The notes: generated by a model from the sequence alone, not told the origin. A stretch of DNA of 5,968 nt from Alphaproteobacteria bacterium (GCA_003250865.1 QKJH01000086.1:1-5968); one strand, 5' to 3'. Numbered from the stretch's first letter, positions 1-5,797 are shown. Numbers and translations are program-made.

Positions 1-1
1 A

Positions 2-115
2 GGCATTATTACGCAGGCAGAGGCCGCCGTTGCTGACATCGAGGACATATCGCCACAAGAAAAGCAATTGGTAAAAAACAACATCCCTGAATTGGGTGCC
101 ATGTTCTTGCAATAA
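2..115 (+). CDS. C-terminal end of an unrecognised protein (5' truncated)
   Basis: An open frame runs in from the left edge and ends at TAA 113-115, giving the last 37 residues of a protein. The tail is hydrophilic and mostly helix-forming. It contains an acidic patch (ADIEDISPQE), a short basic stretch (KQLVKNN) and ends in GAMFLQ. No membrane segment or known motif is visible. The codon use resembles that of the downstream genes, which together with the uninterrupted frame makes it likely to be real. The next gene starts 41 bases later on the same strand, so co-transcription is possible, but no clear Shine-Dalgarno or promoter was found between them. I do not recognise the family, and the missing N-terminal part would be needed to name it. 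Confidence 0.6.
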   Translation, partial: GIITQAEAAVADIEDISPQEKQLVKNNIPELGAMFLQ

Positions 116-156
116 AATTCTTCGAATTCAGACGTTTTTATTATAAGCTGTACATC

Positions 157-528
157 ATGGTAACCGATGATGACACCCCAGAAGGCCGTATTCCAACCGA
201 TACAGTTGTCGGTGCAGCCTTACGTCAATGTTTTGCCGAGGGTATTCAGGCCTATATAGTTCAACGCGGCGATAAGCATACCGGTCTGATTATGGTTGTC
301 CATCACATTTTAGGCAAAGGGTATCGCCTTTTACTCCAATCGCGGAACGAAGATGGAGTCATGGGCTGGATGAACATGCTTGGCGACACCGCCGAAGATG
401 TAACACCGGATTACACGGATATTTATCCTATCGTCGAGCGTGCCAAAAGTCGCGATCCTGATTTATGGATTGTCGAGCTGGAAAGCAAAGACATTGCTAT
501 TCCCTTCGAAGGTACAATTTTCGAATAG
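157..528 (+). CDS. DUF1491 family protein
   Basis: This is a small, soluble protein of 123 residues with no signal peptide or membrane helix. I assign it to DUF1491, an uncharacterised family of about 110 residues found mainly in Alphaproteobacteria, from remembered family features. These are an N-terminal helix with an arginine and cysteine (LRQCFAEGI, about 22-30), the QRGDKHTG turn (36-43) leading into a hydrophobic strand, a central tryptophan-containing strand (MGWMNML, 69-75), and the C-terminal signature RDPDLWIVELESKD (99-112). The biochemical role is unknown. The ATG at 157 is the only reasonable start in the frame: no good Shine-Dalgarno lies upstream, but no alternative start codon precedes it near the homologous region. 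The N-terminal 12 residues, rich in Asp and Pro, may be a lineage-specific extension. It ends about 100 bases before prfC, which has its own promoter. Confidence 0.75.
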   Translation: MVTDDDTPEGRIPTDTVVGAALRQCFAEGIQAYIVQRGDKHTGLIMVVHHILGKGYRLLLQSRNEDGVMGWMNMLGDTAEDVTPDYTDIYPIVERAKSRDPDLWIVELESKDIAIPFEGTIFE

Positions 529-544
529 CCCCCTATTCATTTTT
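523..544 (+). terminator. Weak intrinsic-terminator-like hairpin over the DUF1491 stop codon
   Basis: A perfect 6-base inverted repeat, GAATAG (523-528) and CTATTC (533-538), encloses a CCCC loop and is followed one base later by five T residues (540-544). The geometry fits a short rho-independent terminator for the DUF1491 gene, and its left arm contains the TAG stop codon. The stem has only two G-C pairs, so it would be weak and possibly leaky. A predicted promoter for prfC starts about ten bases downstream, which is consistent with a transcription-unit boundary here. Confidence 0.32.
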
Positions 545-554
545 ACTGAAATCC

Positions 555-583
555 TTGCATTTCTTATGGTTCCTCGCTATAAG
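555..583 (+). promoter_or_regulatory. Sigma-70-like promoter for prfC
   Basis: TTGCAT (555-560) and TATAAG (578-583) are separated by exactly 17 bases. The -10 box matches five of six consensus positions, while the -35 box keeps only the TTG. Transcription would start near 590 and give a leader of about 40 bases before prfC. No strong Shine-Dalgarno precedes the prfC ATG: the nearest purine run is the GAG at 621-623. Confidence 0.5.
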
Positions 584-629
584 ACGACAACATCTTTTTC
601 TAAAGGCATGATAAGCCATCGAGCATACT

Positions 630-2219
630 ATGAGTACGATTGAAAACCACGTTAAACGCCGCCGCACCTTTGCGATTATCTCGCACCCCGATGCCGGTAA
701 AACCACCCTCACCGAAAAGCTTTTGCTATTCGGAGGTGCCATCAATGCTGCCGGTGCCGTCAAAGCGCGCGGGGAGCAGCGCCGCGCCCGCTCGGACTGG
801 ATGAAGGTGGAACGTGAACGCGGTATTTCCGTGTCTTCGGCTGTCATGACATTCGATTACAAGGATTGTACGTTTAACCTGCTCGATACCCCCGGTCACG
901 AAGATTTTTCGGAAGACACCTACCGCACATTGACCGCCGTTGACTCGGCCGTGATGGTGATCGATGCCGCCAAAGGGATTGAGGCACAAACCCGTAAACT
1001 GTTCGAGGTCTGCCGTCTGCGTGATATGCCGATTATCACCTTTATCAACAAAATGGACCGCGAAGCCCGCGATAATTTTGCCATTCTGGATGAAATCGAA
1101 AAAGAACTTGCCCTCACTGCCACACCGGCCAGTTGGCCAATCGGCATGGGACAGGATTTTAAAGGCTGTTACGACATTTTAAATGACGAGCTGGTTCTGA
1201 TGGAACGTAACCGCACCGAACGTCCCAAAGAAGGTGAGCCGGTTAAAGGGGTTAATGACCCGAAACTGGATACCATGCTGCCGGATTATCAAGTCGCCAC
1301 CTTGCGCGAACAGATGGAGATGGTGCATGCACTATGTCCGGAAATGGATGTGCAAGCCTACCGCGAAGGACACATGACACCGGTTTATTTCGGTTCCGCC
1401 ATCAATAATTTCGGTGTACGTGAACTTTTGGACGGTTTGTGCCAATTTGCACCCTCGCCCAAGCCGCAGGAAACGGCCGAAGGTATCATTAAACCAACGG
1501 ATAATAAAGTATCGGGATTTGTCTTTAAAATTCAGGCCAATATGGACCCGAAACACCGTGACCGCGTGGCCTTTTTCCGTATGGCTTCGGGCAATTTTAA
1601 ACGCGGCATGAAGCTGCTTCACCCGCGCTCGGGCAAAACCCTGACCATGCATAACCCGATGCAATTTATGGCACAAGACCGCGAATTGGCCGAAGATGCC
1701 TATGCCGGTGACATTTTGGGTATTCCCAACCATGGTAATTTGCGTATCGGCGATACCTTGACCGAGGGTGATACCGTCAGCTTCAAAGGCATCCCCGCCT
1801 TTGCGCCCGAATATCTGCAACGGGTACGTGCCAAAGACCCGATGAAAGCCAAGCATCTGGGACGCGCGCTGGAGCAGCTGGCCGAAGAAGGTGCCGCCCG
1901 CGTTTTCAAACCCGTCTTTGATGCCGATTACATTGTCGGCGTTGTCGGCCCGCTGCAATTCGAGGTGCTAGCTGACCGCATCCGCACGGAATATTCGTTG
2001 GATGTGGCATTTGAACAATCACCTGTCATGACGGCACGCTGGTTACAATGTGCCGATAATCTGAAGCTGAAAAAGTTTCTGGATAGCAATAAAACCGCTA
2101 TTGCGCATGACCATGATGAAAACCCCGTTTTTCTGGCGCGCAATAACTGGCATCTGGATACGGCCAAAGAGCAAAATCCGGACATTAAGTTCTTGGATAC
2201 GCTGGAAAGCACCGGCTGA
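630..2219 (+). CDS. prfC: Peptide chain release factor 3 (RF3)
   Basis: RF3 is a ribosome-binding GTPase that removes RF1 and RF2 from the ribosome after peptide release. The protein has 529 residues, the same length as E. coli RF3, and aligns with it from end to end by eye. The GTP-binding motifs are all present: the G1 loop SHPDAGKT (18-25), the switch-I region around RGISVSS (64-70), G3 DTPGHED (86-92), G4 NKMD (140-143) and G5 GSA (255-257). The G1 form with SHPDAGKT is the RF3 version. Domain II begins near the highly conserved FVFKIQANMDPKHRDR (297-312), and domain III includes IVGVVGPLQFEVL and ends with the typical QNPDIKFLDT-like tail. The start at MSTIENHVKRRRT matches where family members begin. 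The gene looks intact, and no release-factor or ribosomal gene is adjacent in the window. Confidence 0.97.
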   Translation: MSTIENHVKRRRTFAIISHPDAGKTTLTEKLLLFGGAINAAGAVKARGEQRRARSDWMKVERERGISVSSAVMTFDYKDCTFNLLDTPGHEDFSEDTYRTLTAVDSAVMVIDAAKGIEAQTRKLFEVCRLRDMPIITFINKMDREARDNFAILDEIEKELALTATPASWPIGMGQDFKGCYDILNDELVLMERNRTERPKEGEPVKGVNDPKLDTMLPDYQVATLREQMEMVHALCPEMDVQAYREGHMTPVYFGSAINNFGVRELLDGLCQFAPSPKPQETAEGIIKPTDNKVSGFVFKIQANMDPKHRDRVAFFRMASGNFKRGMKLLHPRSGKTLTMHNPMQFMAQDRELAEDAYAGDILGIPNHGNLRIGDTLTEGDTVSFKGIPAFAPEYLQRVRAKDPMKAKHLGRALEQLAEEGAARVFKPVFDADYIVGVVGPLQFEVLADRIRTEYSLDVAFEQSPVMTARWLQCADNLKLKKFLDSNKTAIAHDHDENPVFLARNNWHLDTAKEQNPDIKFLDTLESTG

Positions 2220-2226
2220 TTTTACA

Positions 2227-2255
2227 TTGACATAATACACATTTTACTGTAGCAT
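2227..2255 (+). promoter_or_regulatory. Promoter for the membrane-protein/epimerase operon
   Basis: A perfect -35 box, TTGACA (2227-2232), lies 17 bases from a four-of-six -10 box, TAGCAT (2250-2255), starting eight bases after the prfC stop codon. The predicted start near 2262 leaves a leader of about 23 bases. The -35 box is part of a perfect 7-base inverted repeat, ATTGACA (2226-2232) with TGTCAAT (2258-2264). Its second arm covers the predicted transcription start, an arrangement typical of a repressor site but not proof of one. Confidence 0.55.
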
Positions 2256-2284
2256 CCTGTCAATCAAATAACAGGGGGTGCCCA

Positions 2285-2785
2285 ATGAAAATTACCGTTA
2301 ATTTTGGAAAAAGCATAAAAAACGACAGCGATGAAAACCTGACACCGATTGAGCTTTTGCGCAAAGAAGAAAAAAAGCTGACCCGCATGGAAAAGCGCAA
2401 TAAGGTTATTAACACAGCATCCACTGTAGCCATGATTGCAGGCTTTGGGGTATGCTTTACAACTCTGGCAACAGGTCTGGGTGCAAAAGATGGCGCTTTT
2501 GGTCAGGCTGCAGCCGAGTTTGTAACCCGCAACGCAAACAATGTAATGACCGCTATCGGGTTGGGGGGAATAGTTGGTATTAGCGGATTCGGCGCGATGA
2601 TTACAAATGATTTGCCATCTAAAATCATCCATCAACAACATAAAGTCGATATAATGAAAAGCAATATTGAGAAAAGTTCCGTCATTGATTTACCACCCGG
2701 TGATTACGAGGTAATGGACGATAACGCCTCTCCTCGTACGGATATGACCATGGCACTGAGAGCCCCTGTTCAAGCATTAAAATAA
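2285..2785 (+). CDS. Unknown small membrane protein with two transmembrane helices
   Basis: This protein has 166 residues and I do not recognise its family. The first 40 residues are hydrophilic, with a strongly charged helix (LLRKEEKKLTRMEKRNK, 24-40) that could form a short coiled coil. Two hydrophobic segments follow, about 43-65 (including MIAGFGVCFTTLATGLG) and 87-107 (a glycine-rich AIGLGGIVGISGFGAMI), joined by a short polar loop. Residues 108-166 are polar. Positive charges flank both the start of helix 1 and the end of helix 2, so a hairpin topology with both ends in the cytoplasm is most likely. No signal-peptidase site is evident. The start is supported by AGGGGG (2273-2278), six bases before the ATG and the best Shine-Dalgarno in the window. 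It is followed after 29 bases by the epimerase gene, probably in one operon. The opposite-strand frame over this region is a shadow. Confidence 0.82.
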   Translation: MKITVNFGKSIKNDSDENLTPIELLRKEEKKLTRMEKRNKVINTASTVAMIAGFGVCFTTLATGLGAKDGAFGQAAAEFVTRNANNVMTAIGLGGIVGISGFGAMITNDLPSKIIHQQHKVDIMKSNIEKSSVIDLPPGDYEVMDDNASPRTDMTMALRAPVQALK

Positions 2786-2814
2786 TAAAAGACACGATAT
2801 AACAAGAGTAACAC

Positions 2815-3873
2815 ATGAAAAAAACTGTATTAATTACCGGAGCTGCCGGTTTTGCCGGTCATCACCTAGCCAATTATTTCATGAATGAAGGTAAAGATGA
2901 TTATAAGACCGCCCTTGCCTATCATCACGCCAATAAAATTCATCCCGACACGGATATTGCCTATATCGGTGATTTATCCAATCCTGATTTTGCCGATAGT
3001 GTTATTGCCAATGTCCGCCCTGATGTAATTGTCCACTGCGCCGGTGCCGTTCCGCAAAAAGGCAAAGAAACTACGGATGAAGCGTTCATGCGCGCCAATG
3101 TTGATACTCTGGATAATCTGACAAAAGCCTGCTACCGTGCAAACTGCAATGCCCATATTATTCTACCCTCTACGGCAGCCGTTTATCCGATAGAAAATTT
3201 TTCCCAAGCGGAAGACTTCCATGCGACGGTTCAAGATTTGATGCGCAATGAAACTATTGTTCATAAATTTGCCGAAAATGAAATCAAACCAATGGAAGAA
3301 ATGAATCCGTATGGCCAAAGCAAATATCTGGCCGAAGAAATTCTTACAACCTATGACGGTCCATGGACAATTCTACGCAAACCGACAGTCGTTGGCACAG
3401 ATGACACGCGCGGCAATTTTGCCTATGAAGCCATTTACCACGCCCTGTCCGAAACGGACTTTACCACCAGCAAGAAATTCTCGGCAGATAATCTGGGACA
3501 CGTGCGCGAATATTTGACCACGCATGACATGTACCGTGCCATAGATACCGCCATTAAAAATCCGCAAAGCCGCGGTGAAATTTTCAATATCGGTTCGAAC
3601 CAGGCACTCAGCGGCTATCAGGTTGTCAATTATGTTGCCGATTTGTCGGCAGAATTTTTACGGGAATCCGTGTTTATATGCGTTCCGGATGCGGATGAGC
3701 TCACCTTGAATAGCTCCGTCGTTCTGGATTGCTCCAAGGCGCAAGAAGTATTGGGATTTACCGCTCTGGACAAAGATGCAGACCTGTTCCGTGAGGTAAC
3801 GCAGTCAAGCGTTAACCCTGCAACCAAAGACCTTGGCATTAATATCTTTAAAAATATGTTGGCTATCAAATAA
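2815..3873 (+). CDS. NAD(P)-dependent epimerase/dehydratase (extended short-chain dehydrogenase)
   Basis: This is a 352-residue cytoplasmic Rossmann-fold enzyme of the extended short-chain dehydrogenase group, which acts mostly on nucleotide sugars. Visible signatures are the cofactor loop GAAGFAG (9-15) after the first strand, an acidic residue region GDL (52-54), HCAGAVP (74-80) for the NNAG-like strand, the active-site serine/threonine in PSTAAVY (118-124), the catalytic YGQSK (Tyr166, Lys170), the post-catalytic LRKPTVVG (187-194), and FNIGS (257-261) in the substrate-binding half. All expected catalytic residues are present and the length is normal for the family. The substrate cannot be told: UDP-glucose 4-epimerase-like and GDP-sugar dehydratase/reductase-like members share these motifs. 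AAGAG (2804-2808), six bases before ATG, acts as the ribosome-binding site. The gene probably shares a transcript with the preceding membrane-protein gene. No glycosyltransferase or other sugar gene is nearby. Confidence 0.88.
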   Translation: MKKTVLITGAAGFAGHHLANYFMNEGKDDYKTALAYHHANKIHPDTDIAYIGDLSNPDFADSVIANVRPDVIVHCAGAVPQKGKETTDEAFMRANVDTLDNLTKACYRANCNAHIILPSTAAVYPIENFSQAEDFHATVQDLMRNETIVHKFAENEIKPMEEMNPYGQSKYLAEEILTTYDGPWTILRKPTVVGTDDTRGNFAYEAIYHALSETDFTTSKKFSADNLGHVREYLTTHDMYRAIDTAIKNPQSRGEIFNIGSNQALSGYQVVNYVADLSAEFLRESVFICVPDADELTLNSSVVLDCSKAQEVLGFTALDKDADLFREVTQSSVNPATKDLGINIFKNMLAIK

Positions 3874-3879
3874 AAGCCA

Positions 3880-3909
3880 TTGAAATAAATACCTCTGAAG
3901 CTAGATTAT
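3880..3909 (+). promoter_or_regulatory. Possible promoter for the flavodoxin-like gene
   Basis: TTGAAA (3880-3885) matches five of six -35 consensus positions. Two overlapping -10 candidates lie at acceptable distance: TAGATT (3902-3907, 16-base spacer) and GATTAT (3904-3909, 18-base spacer), each with four of six matches. Either would start transcription at about 3913-3916, inside a 15-base palindrome. The strength of the -10 is the weak point of this call. Confidence 0.4.
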
Positions 3910-3937
3910 GGTTGTAAACCATTTATAAGAGGTATTT
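3887..3937 (+). promoter_or_regulatory. Inverted repeat that can mask the flavodoxin Shine-Dalgarno
   Basis: AAATACCTCT (3887-3896) is the exact reverse complement of AGAGGTATTT (3928-3937). The right arm contains most of the Shine-Dalgarno AAGAGG (3927-3932), six bases ahead of the ATG at 3939, and the left arm carries the matching anti-Shine-Dalgarno ACCTCT. The pair encloses a second perfect stem (ATGGTT/AACCAT), so RNA spanning the region can fold as two stacked helices with an internal loop. If transcription starts at the predicted 3913-3916 site, the left arm is absent and the ribosome site is free. Only read-through RNA from the epimerase gene would be masked. There is no terminal U-run, so it is not an intrinsic terminator. 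The function is inferred. Confidence 0.5.
3908..3922. promoter_or_regulatory. 15-base palindrome, possible repressor operator
   Basis: ATGGTT-GTA-AACCAT is a perfect dyad with 6-base arms and a 3-base centre, located just after the candidate -10 box and over the predicted transcription start of the flavodoxin-like gene. Size and position suit a dimeric winged-helix repressor. Genes for WrbA-like or other quinone-handling flavoproteins are often controlled by MarR- or HxlR-type redox sensors, but no such regulator is encoded here, so any link is inference. Confidence 0.35.
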
Positions 3938-3938
3938 T

Positions 3939-4508
3939 ATGACACACTCCATTATTATTGCTTATCACAGCGGCTATGGCCACACGAAGAAAGTAGCCGA
4001 ATCCGTGGCCAAAGGGGCCCAAAACGGCGACACTACTGTCTCCATGATTGATGTCAGCACCATCACGGATAACCAATGGGACGAGCTGGACAAGGCATCG
4101 GCCATTATTTTCGGTTCTCCCACCTATATGGGTAGCGCCTCTGCCCCATTTAAAACCTTTATGGACGCATCATCAAAAAAATGGTTCGAACGTAAATGGG
4201 TCAATAAAATCGCTGCCGGTTTTACCAACTCCGGCTCGTTAAGCGGCGACAAACAGGTAACGTTACAGCAACTGATGACACTGGCCATGCAACATGGCAT
4301 GATTTGGGTCGGTCAGGGTGAAATGGGCCCAAATATGAGCGGAACGGACGTAGCACCGGCGGACGCTGTCAACCGTATCGGCAGCTATTCGGGTTTAATG
4401 ACACAATCCAACAATGAATCGCCTGATATTGCACCGACCTCGGGCGATTTGAAAACGGCCGAGCTGTTCGGAAAGCGTATTGCCGAAATTACTGCACGTT
4501 TCAAATAA
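3939..4508 (+). CDS. Flavodoxin-fold protein, WrbA-like (probable NAD(P)H:quinone oxidoreductase)
   Basis: The protein has 189 residues, close to the roughly 200 of WrbA, and is a soluble cytoplasmic FMN-binding flavodoxin fold. The phosphate-binding loop is HSGYGHT (10-16), after a typical IIIAY first strand. The second FMN loop is GSPTYMG (59-65), followed by FKTFMD (71-76), as in WrbA, where the equivalent is a GTPTRFG-type loop and a RTFLD helix. The third is TNSGSLSGDKQVTLQQL (95-111), then QHGMIWVG (117-124), matching the WrbA HHGM stretch. The C-terminal helix (SGDLKTAELFGKRIAEI) also fits. Compared with E. coli WrbA it lacks the insertion in the region around residue 50. WrbA enzymes reduce quinones by two electrons and protect against oxidative stress. 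A plain FMN flavoprotein with another electron acceptor is the alternative. The ATG is set by AAGAGG six bases upstream, which lies in a potential masking hairpin. Confidence 0.87.
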   Translation: MTHSIIIAYHSGYGHTKKVAESVAKGAQNGDTTVSMIDVSTITDNQWDELDKASAIIFGSPTYMGSASAPFKTFMDASSKKWFERKWVNKIAAGFTNSGSLSGDKQVTLQQLMTLAMQHGMIWVGQGEMGPNMSGTDVAPADAVNRIGSYSGLMTQSNNESPDIAPTSGDLKTAELFGKRIAEITARFK

Positions 4509-4530
4509 GTAATAATATTCCATAATTTAT

Positions 4531-4591
4531 GTTTGCCATATCTTTTCGTTTCCTATAAAAAGGAAAAAGGGACGAAAGGGTATGGCATAAC
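4531..4591 (+). repeat. Long imperfect hairpin between the flavodoxin-like gene and the 378-residue gene
   Basis: GTT-TGCCATA (4531-4540) pairs with TATGGCA-T-AAC (4581-4591), leaving one bulged T. The stem continues inward from 4541-4548 to 4573-4580 (TCTTTTCG with CGAAAGGG) with two T-G wobbles. The top can close either as a further four pairs (4549-4552 with 4569-4572), two of them wobbles, or as TTTCCT (4549-4554) with AGGAAA (4561-4566) around the loop ATAAAA. It begins 22 bases after the flavodoxin stop codon. No U-run directly follows, so it is not a standard terminator. It could be a 3' stabilising or processing structure, a small RNA, or part of the leader of the next gene. An internal TTGCCA/TATAAA pair with a 15-base spacer is a poor promoter alternative. 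Confidence 0.5.
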
Positions 4592-4626
4592 GTTGGCCGT
4601 GCTTTTTGTGTAGTATAACGGCCAGC
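4592..4626 (+). promoter_or_regulatory. Possible promoter overlapped by a GGCC-containing dyad
   Basis: TATAAC (4614-4619) is a five-of-six -10 box about 20 bases before the ATG of the 378-residue gene. The -35 side is poor: TTGGCC (4593-4598) would leave only a 15-base spacer. A perfect 7-base inverted repeat, TGGCCGT (4594-4600) with ACGGCCA (4618-4624), brackets these elements and can be extended by a G-T and a G-C pair. A protein bound to both arms would cover the promoter. In RNA from further upstream the arms could instead form a stem with a 17-base loop. Confidence 0.35.
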
Positions 4627-4640
4627 TTTGAGTATGCGTA

Positions 4641-5777
4641 ATGAATAGAAGCTTTATCGTCAGCGCAGACGTAAACCACAATTATGGTTACAAGGATATT
4701 CCTTATATATGGAACGGCAAAGCATCCCCGTCACGCCGTGATAGCCATGATACATATGCTTTATTTGTTCATGATGTCGCAACACTCTATAAAAGAAATA
4801 AAAATATCCTTACCAATCTGCAAGGTACCAACATCATTCCTCCCCATGAAATCATTCCCTTCCTTACCGAAGAAATCATGAATGAAACAAAACGGTTTGC
4901 AGCCCAACGCAAGCGCCGCAGAAAACAGGAATATTCAACGGACAGATCACCTGTCATGTCGCCCATGCAAGCCATTGTTAAACAAACGGTTATTTTAAGA
5001 TATTTTGATAATCTGAAACGCCTTTTTGCCAATTCCGATAGCCCGAATACCGCACAATACCCGCCGTTTTCTTTCACCTTGAACTGTCGTCAGGCCGTTA
5101 CAGATAGCTTCAGCCGCAAAAACAAGCTTATCCCGGATGAGATTGCATTGCATTCCGTGTCTCCCTATCTGGGCAAAGGGAGTTATTATAAAATACAGGG
5201 TAATCTTACCATTGCCTCCTCACTGACGGATTTCAATCACATCACGTACAAAGAAATGGTCAAGCATTATGCACTCGATGCCTTGCGCGACATTTCCCGT
5301 ATCTATCAGGAATATCAAATTGAGCTGGACTCCGGCAGACCCAACCGCGATGCCATCCTTTCAACATTGCGTCAGGAAGCAACGATTACAGACTACAAGG
5401 ATGACTTTGACCACTTTGACAAAGCCTTGCATAATTTCTACGTTCTAGAGGCAAGCAAATGGCCGAGTGCTCCAACGTTGGACGAGGACCATATCCGCTT
5501 TGATTACGATGACCTAAGAACACGCAGCTATTACGATGAATTTCTGTTTGCCTTGTACAAAACAATGGATCCGCATATAGACCGGGAAGATTTTACATCA
5601 AGACTGAGAAACGGGGACATCATTACCGAGTTTTGCGACAATTTTCAGAGCATTCAAGGGAATAGACAATTTACAAATCTGGAAAAACTGGCACAAAAGG
5701 AGATGGATTCCTATGTTGACAGACTTGGTGAGCAGCCCCCAAAGCACAGCCGTTTTCCAGTTCCTTCCAACATATAA
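4641..5777 (+). CDS. Unknown 378-residue soluble protein
   Basis: I do not recognise this protein or any catalytic motif in it. It has no signal peptide and no membrane segment and is rich in charged and aromatic residues. The first 45 residues contain several Tyr and His (HNYGYKDIPYIW). A dense basic tract, KRFAAQRKRRRK (84-95), sits near position 90 after a helix-like segment and is followed by a Ser/Pro-rich linker. From about 200 to 360 the sequence looks mainly helical, with repeated Tyr/Asp-rich stretches (DYKDDFDHFD 251-260, RFDYDDLRTRSYYDEF 286-301). It ends in a Pro-rich polar tail (365-378). The basic tract could bind nucleic acid, but nothing else supports that. Shine-Dalgarno support for the ATG is weak (only GAG at 4630-4632 in some reach). 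An earlier ATG at 4634 is in another frame and stops at once. The long open frame and codon use like its neighbours make it a real gene, probably co-transcribed with the next ORF. Confidence 0.8.
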   Translation: MNRSFIVSADVNHNYGYKDIPYIWNGKASPSRRDSHDTYALFVHDVATLYKRNKNILTNLQGTNIIPPHEIIPFLTEEIMNETKRFAAQRKRRRKQEYSTDRSPVMSPMQAIVKQTVILRYFDNLKRLFANSDSPNTAQYPPFSFTLNCRQAVTDSFSRKNKLIPDEIALHSVSPYLGKGSYYKIQGNLTIASSLTDFNHITYKEMVKHYALDALRDISRIYQEYQIELDSGRPNRDAILSTLRQEATITDYKDDFDHFDKALHNFYVLEASKWPSAPTLDEDHIRFDYDDLRTRSYYDEFLFALYKTMDPHIDREDFTSRLRNGDIITEFCDNFQSIQGNRQFTNLEKLAQKEMDSYVDRLGEQPPKHSRFPVPSNI

Positions 5778-5797
5778 ATCTAAGACGAGCGTATTGT

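Noticed and set aside
121..147. Promoter for the DUF1491 gene (TTCGAA with TATAAG)
   Set aside because: The -35 match is poor and the spacer is 15 bases. The AT-rich gap makes a TATAAG by chance likely, and the gene may be read through from upstream.
1332..1958. A 208-codon open frame on the minus strand inside prfC
   Set aside because: It lies wholly within the strongly conserved RF3 coding region, its translation resembles no protein, and it is the expected antisense shadow of biased codon use.
2257..2274. LexA-like box, CTGT and ACAG in the leader of the membrane-protein gene
   Set aside because: The half-sites are ten bases apart rather than eight, and alphaproteobacterial LexA usually recognises a GTTC direct repeat, so this is not a credible SOS site.
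2264..2641. A 125-codon minus-strand frame over the small membrane-protein gene
   Set aside because: The plus-strand gene has a strong Shine-Dalgarno, a promoter with a perfect -35 box and a sensible two-helix profile. The minus-strand product is Cys-rich and irregular, with no start signals.
3924..3929. TATAAG as a -10 box directly before the flavodoxin start codon
   Set aside because: No -35 element lies at a suitable distance (the 17-base position reads CTAGAT), and transcription would begin almost at the ATG, removing the Shine-Dalgarno.
4531..4607. Intrinsic terminator after the flavodoxin-like gene formed by the long hairpin and the T-run at 4603-4607
   Set aside because: The T-run begins more than ten bases after the stem ends, with a GC-rich stretch between, so it lacks the immediate U-tract needed for rho-independent termination.
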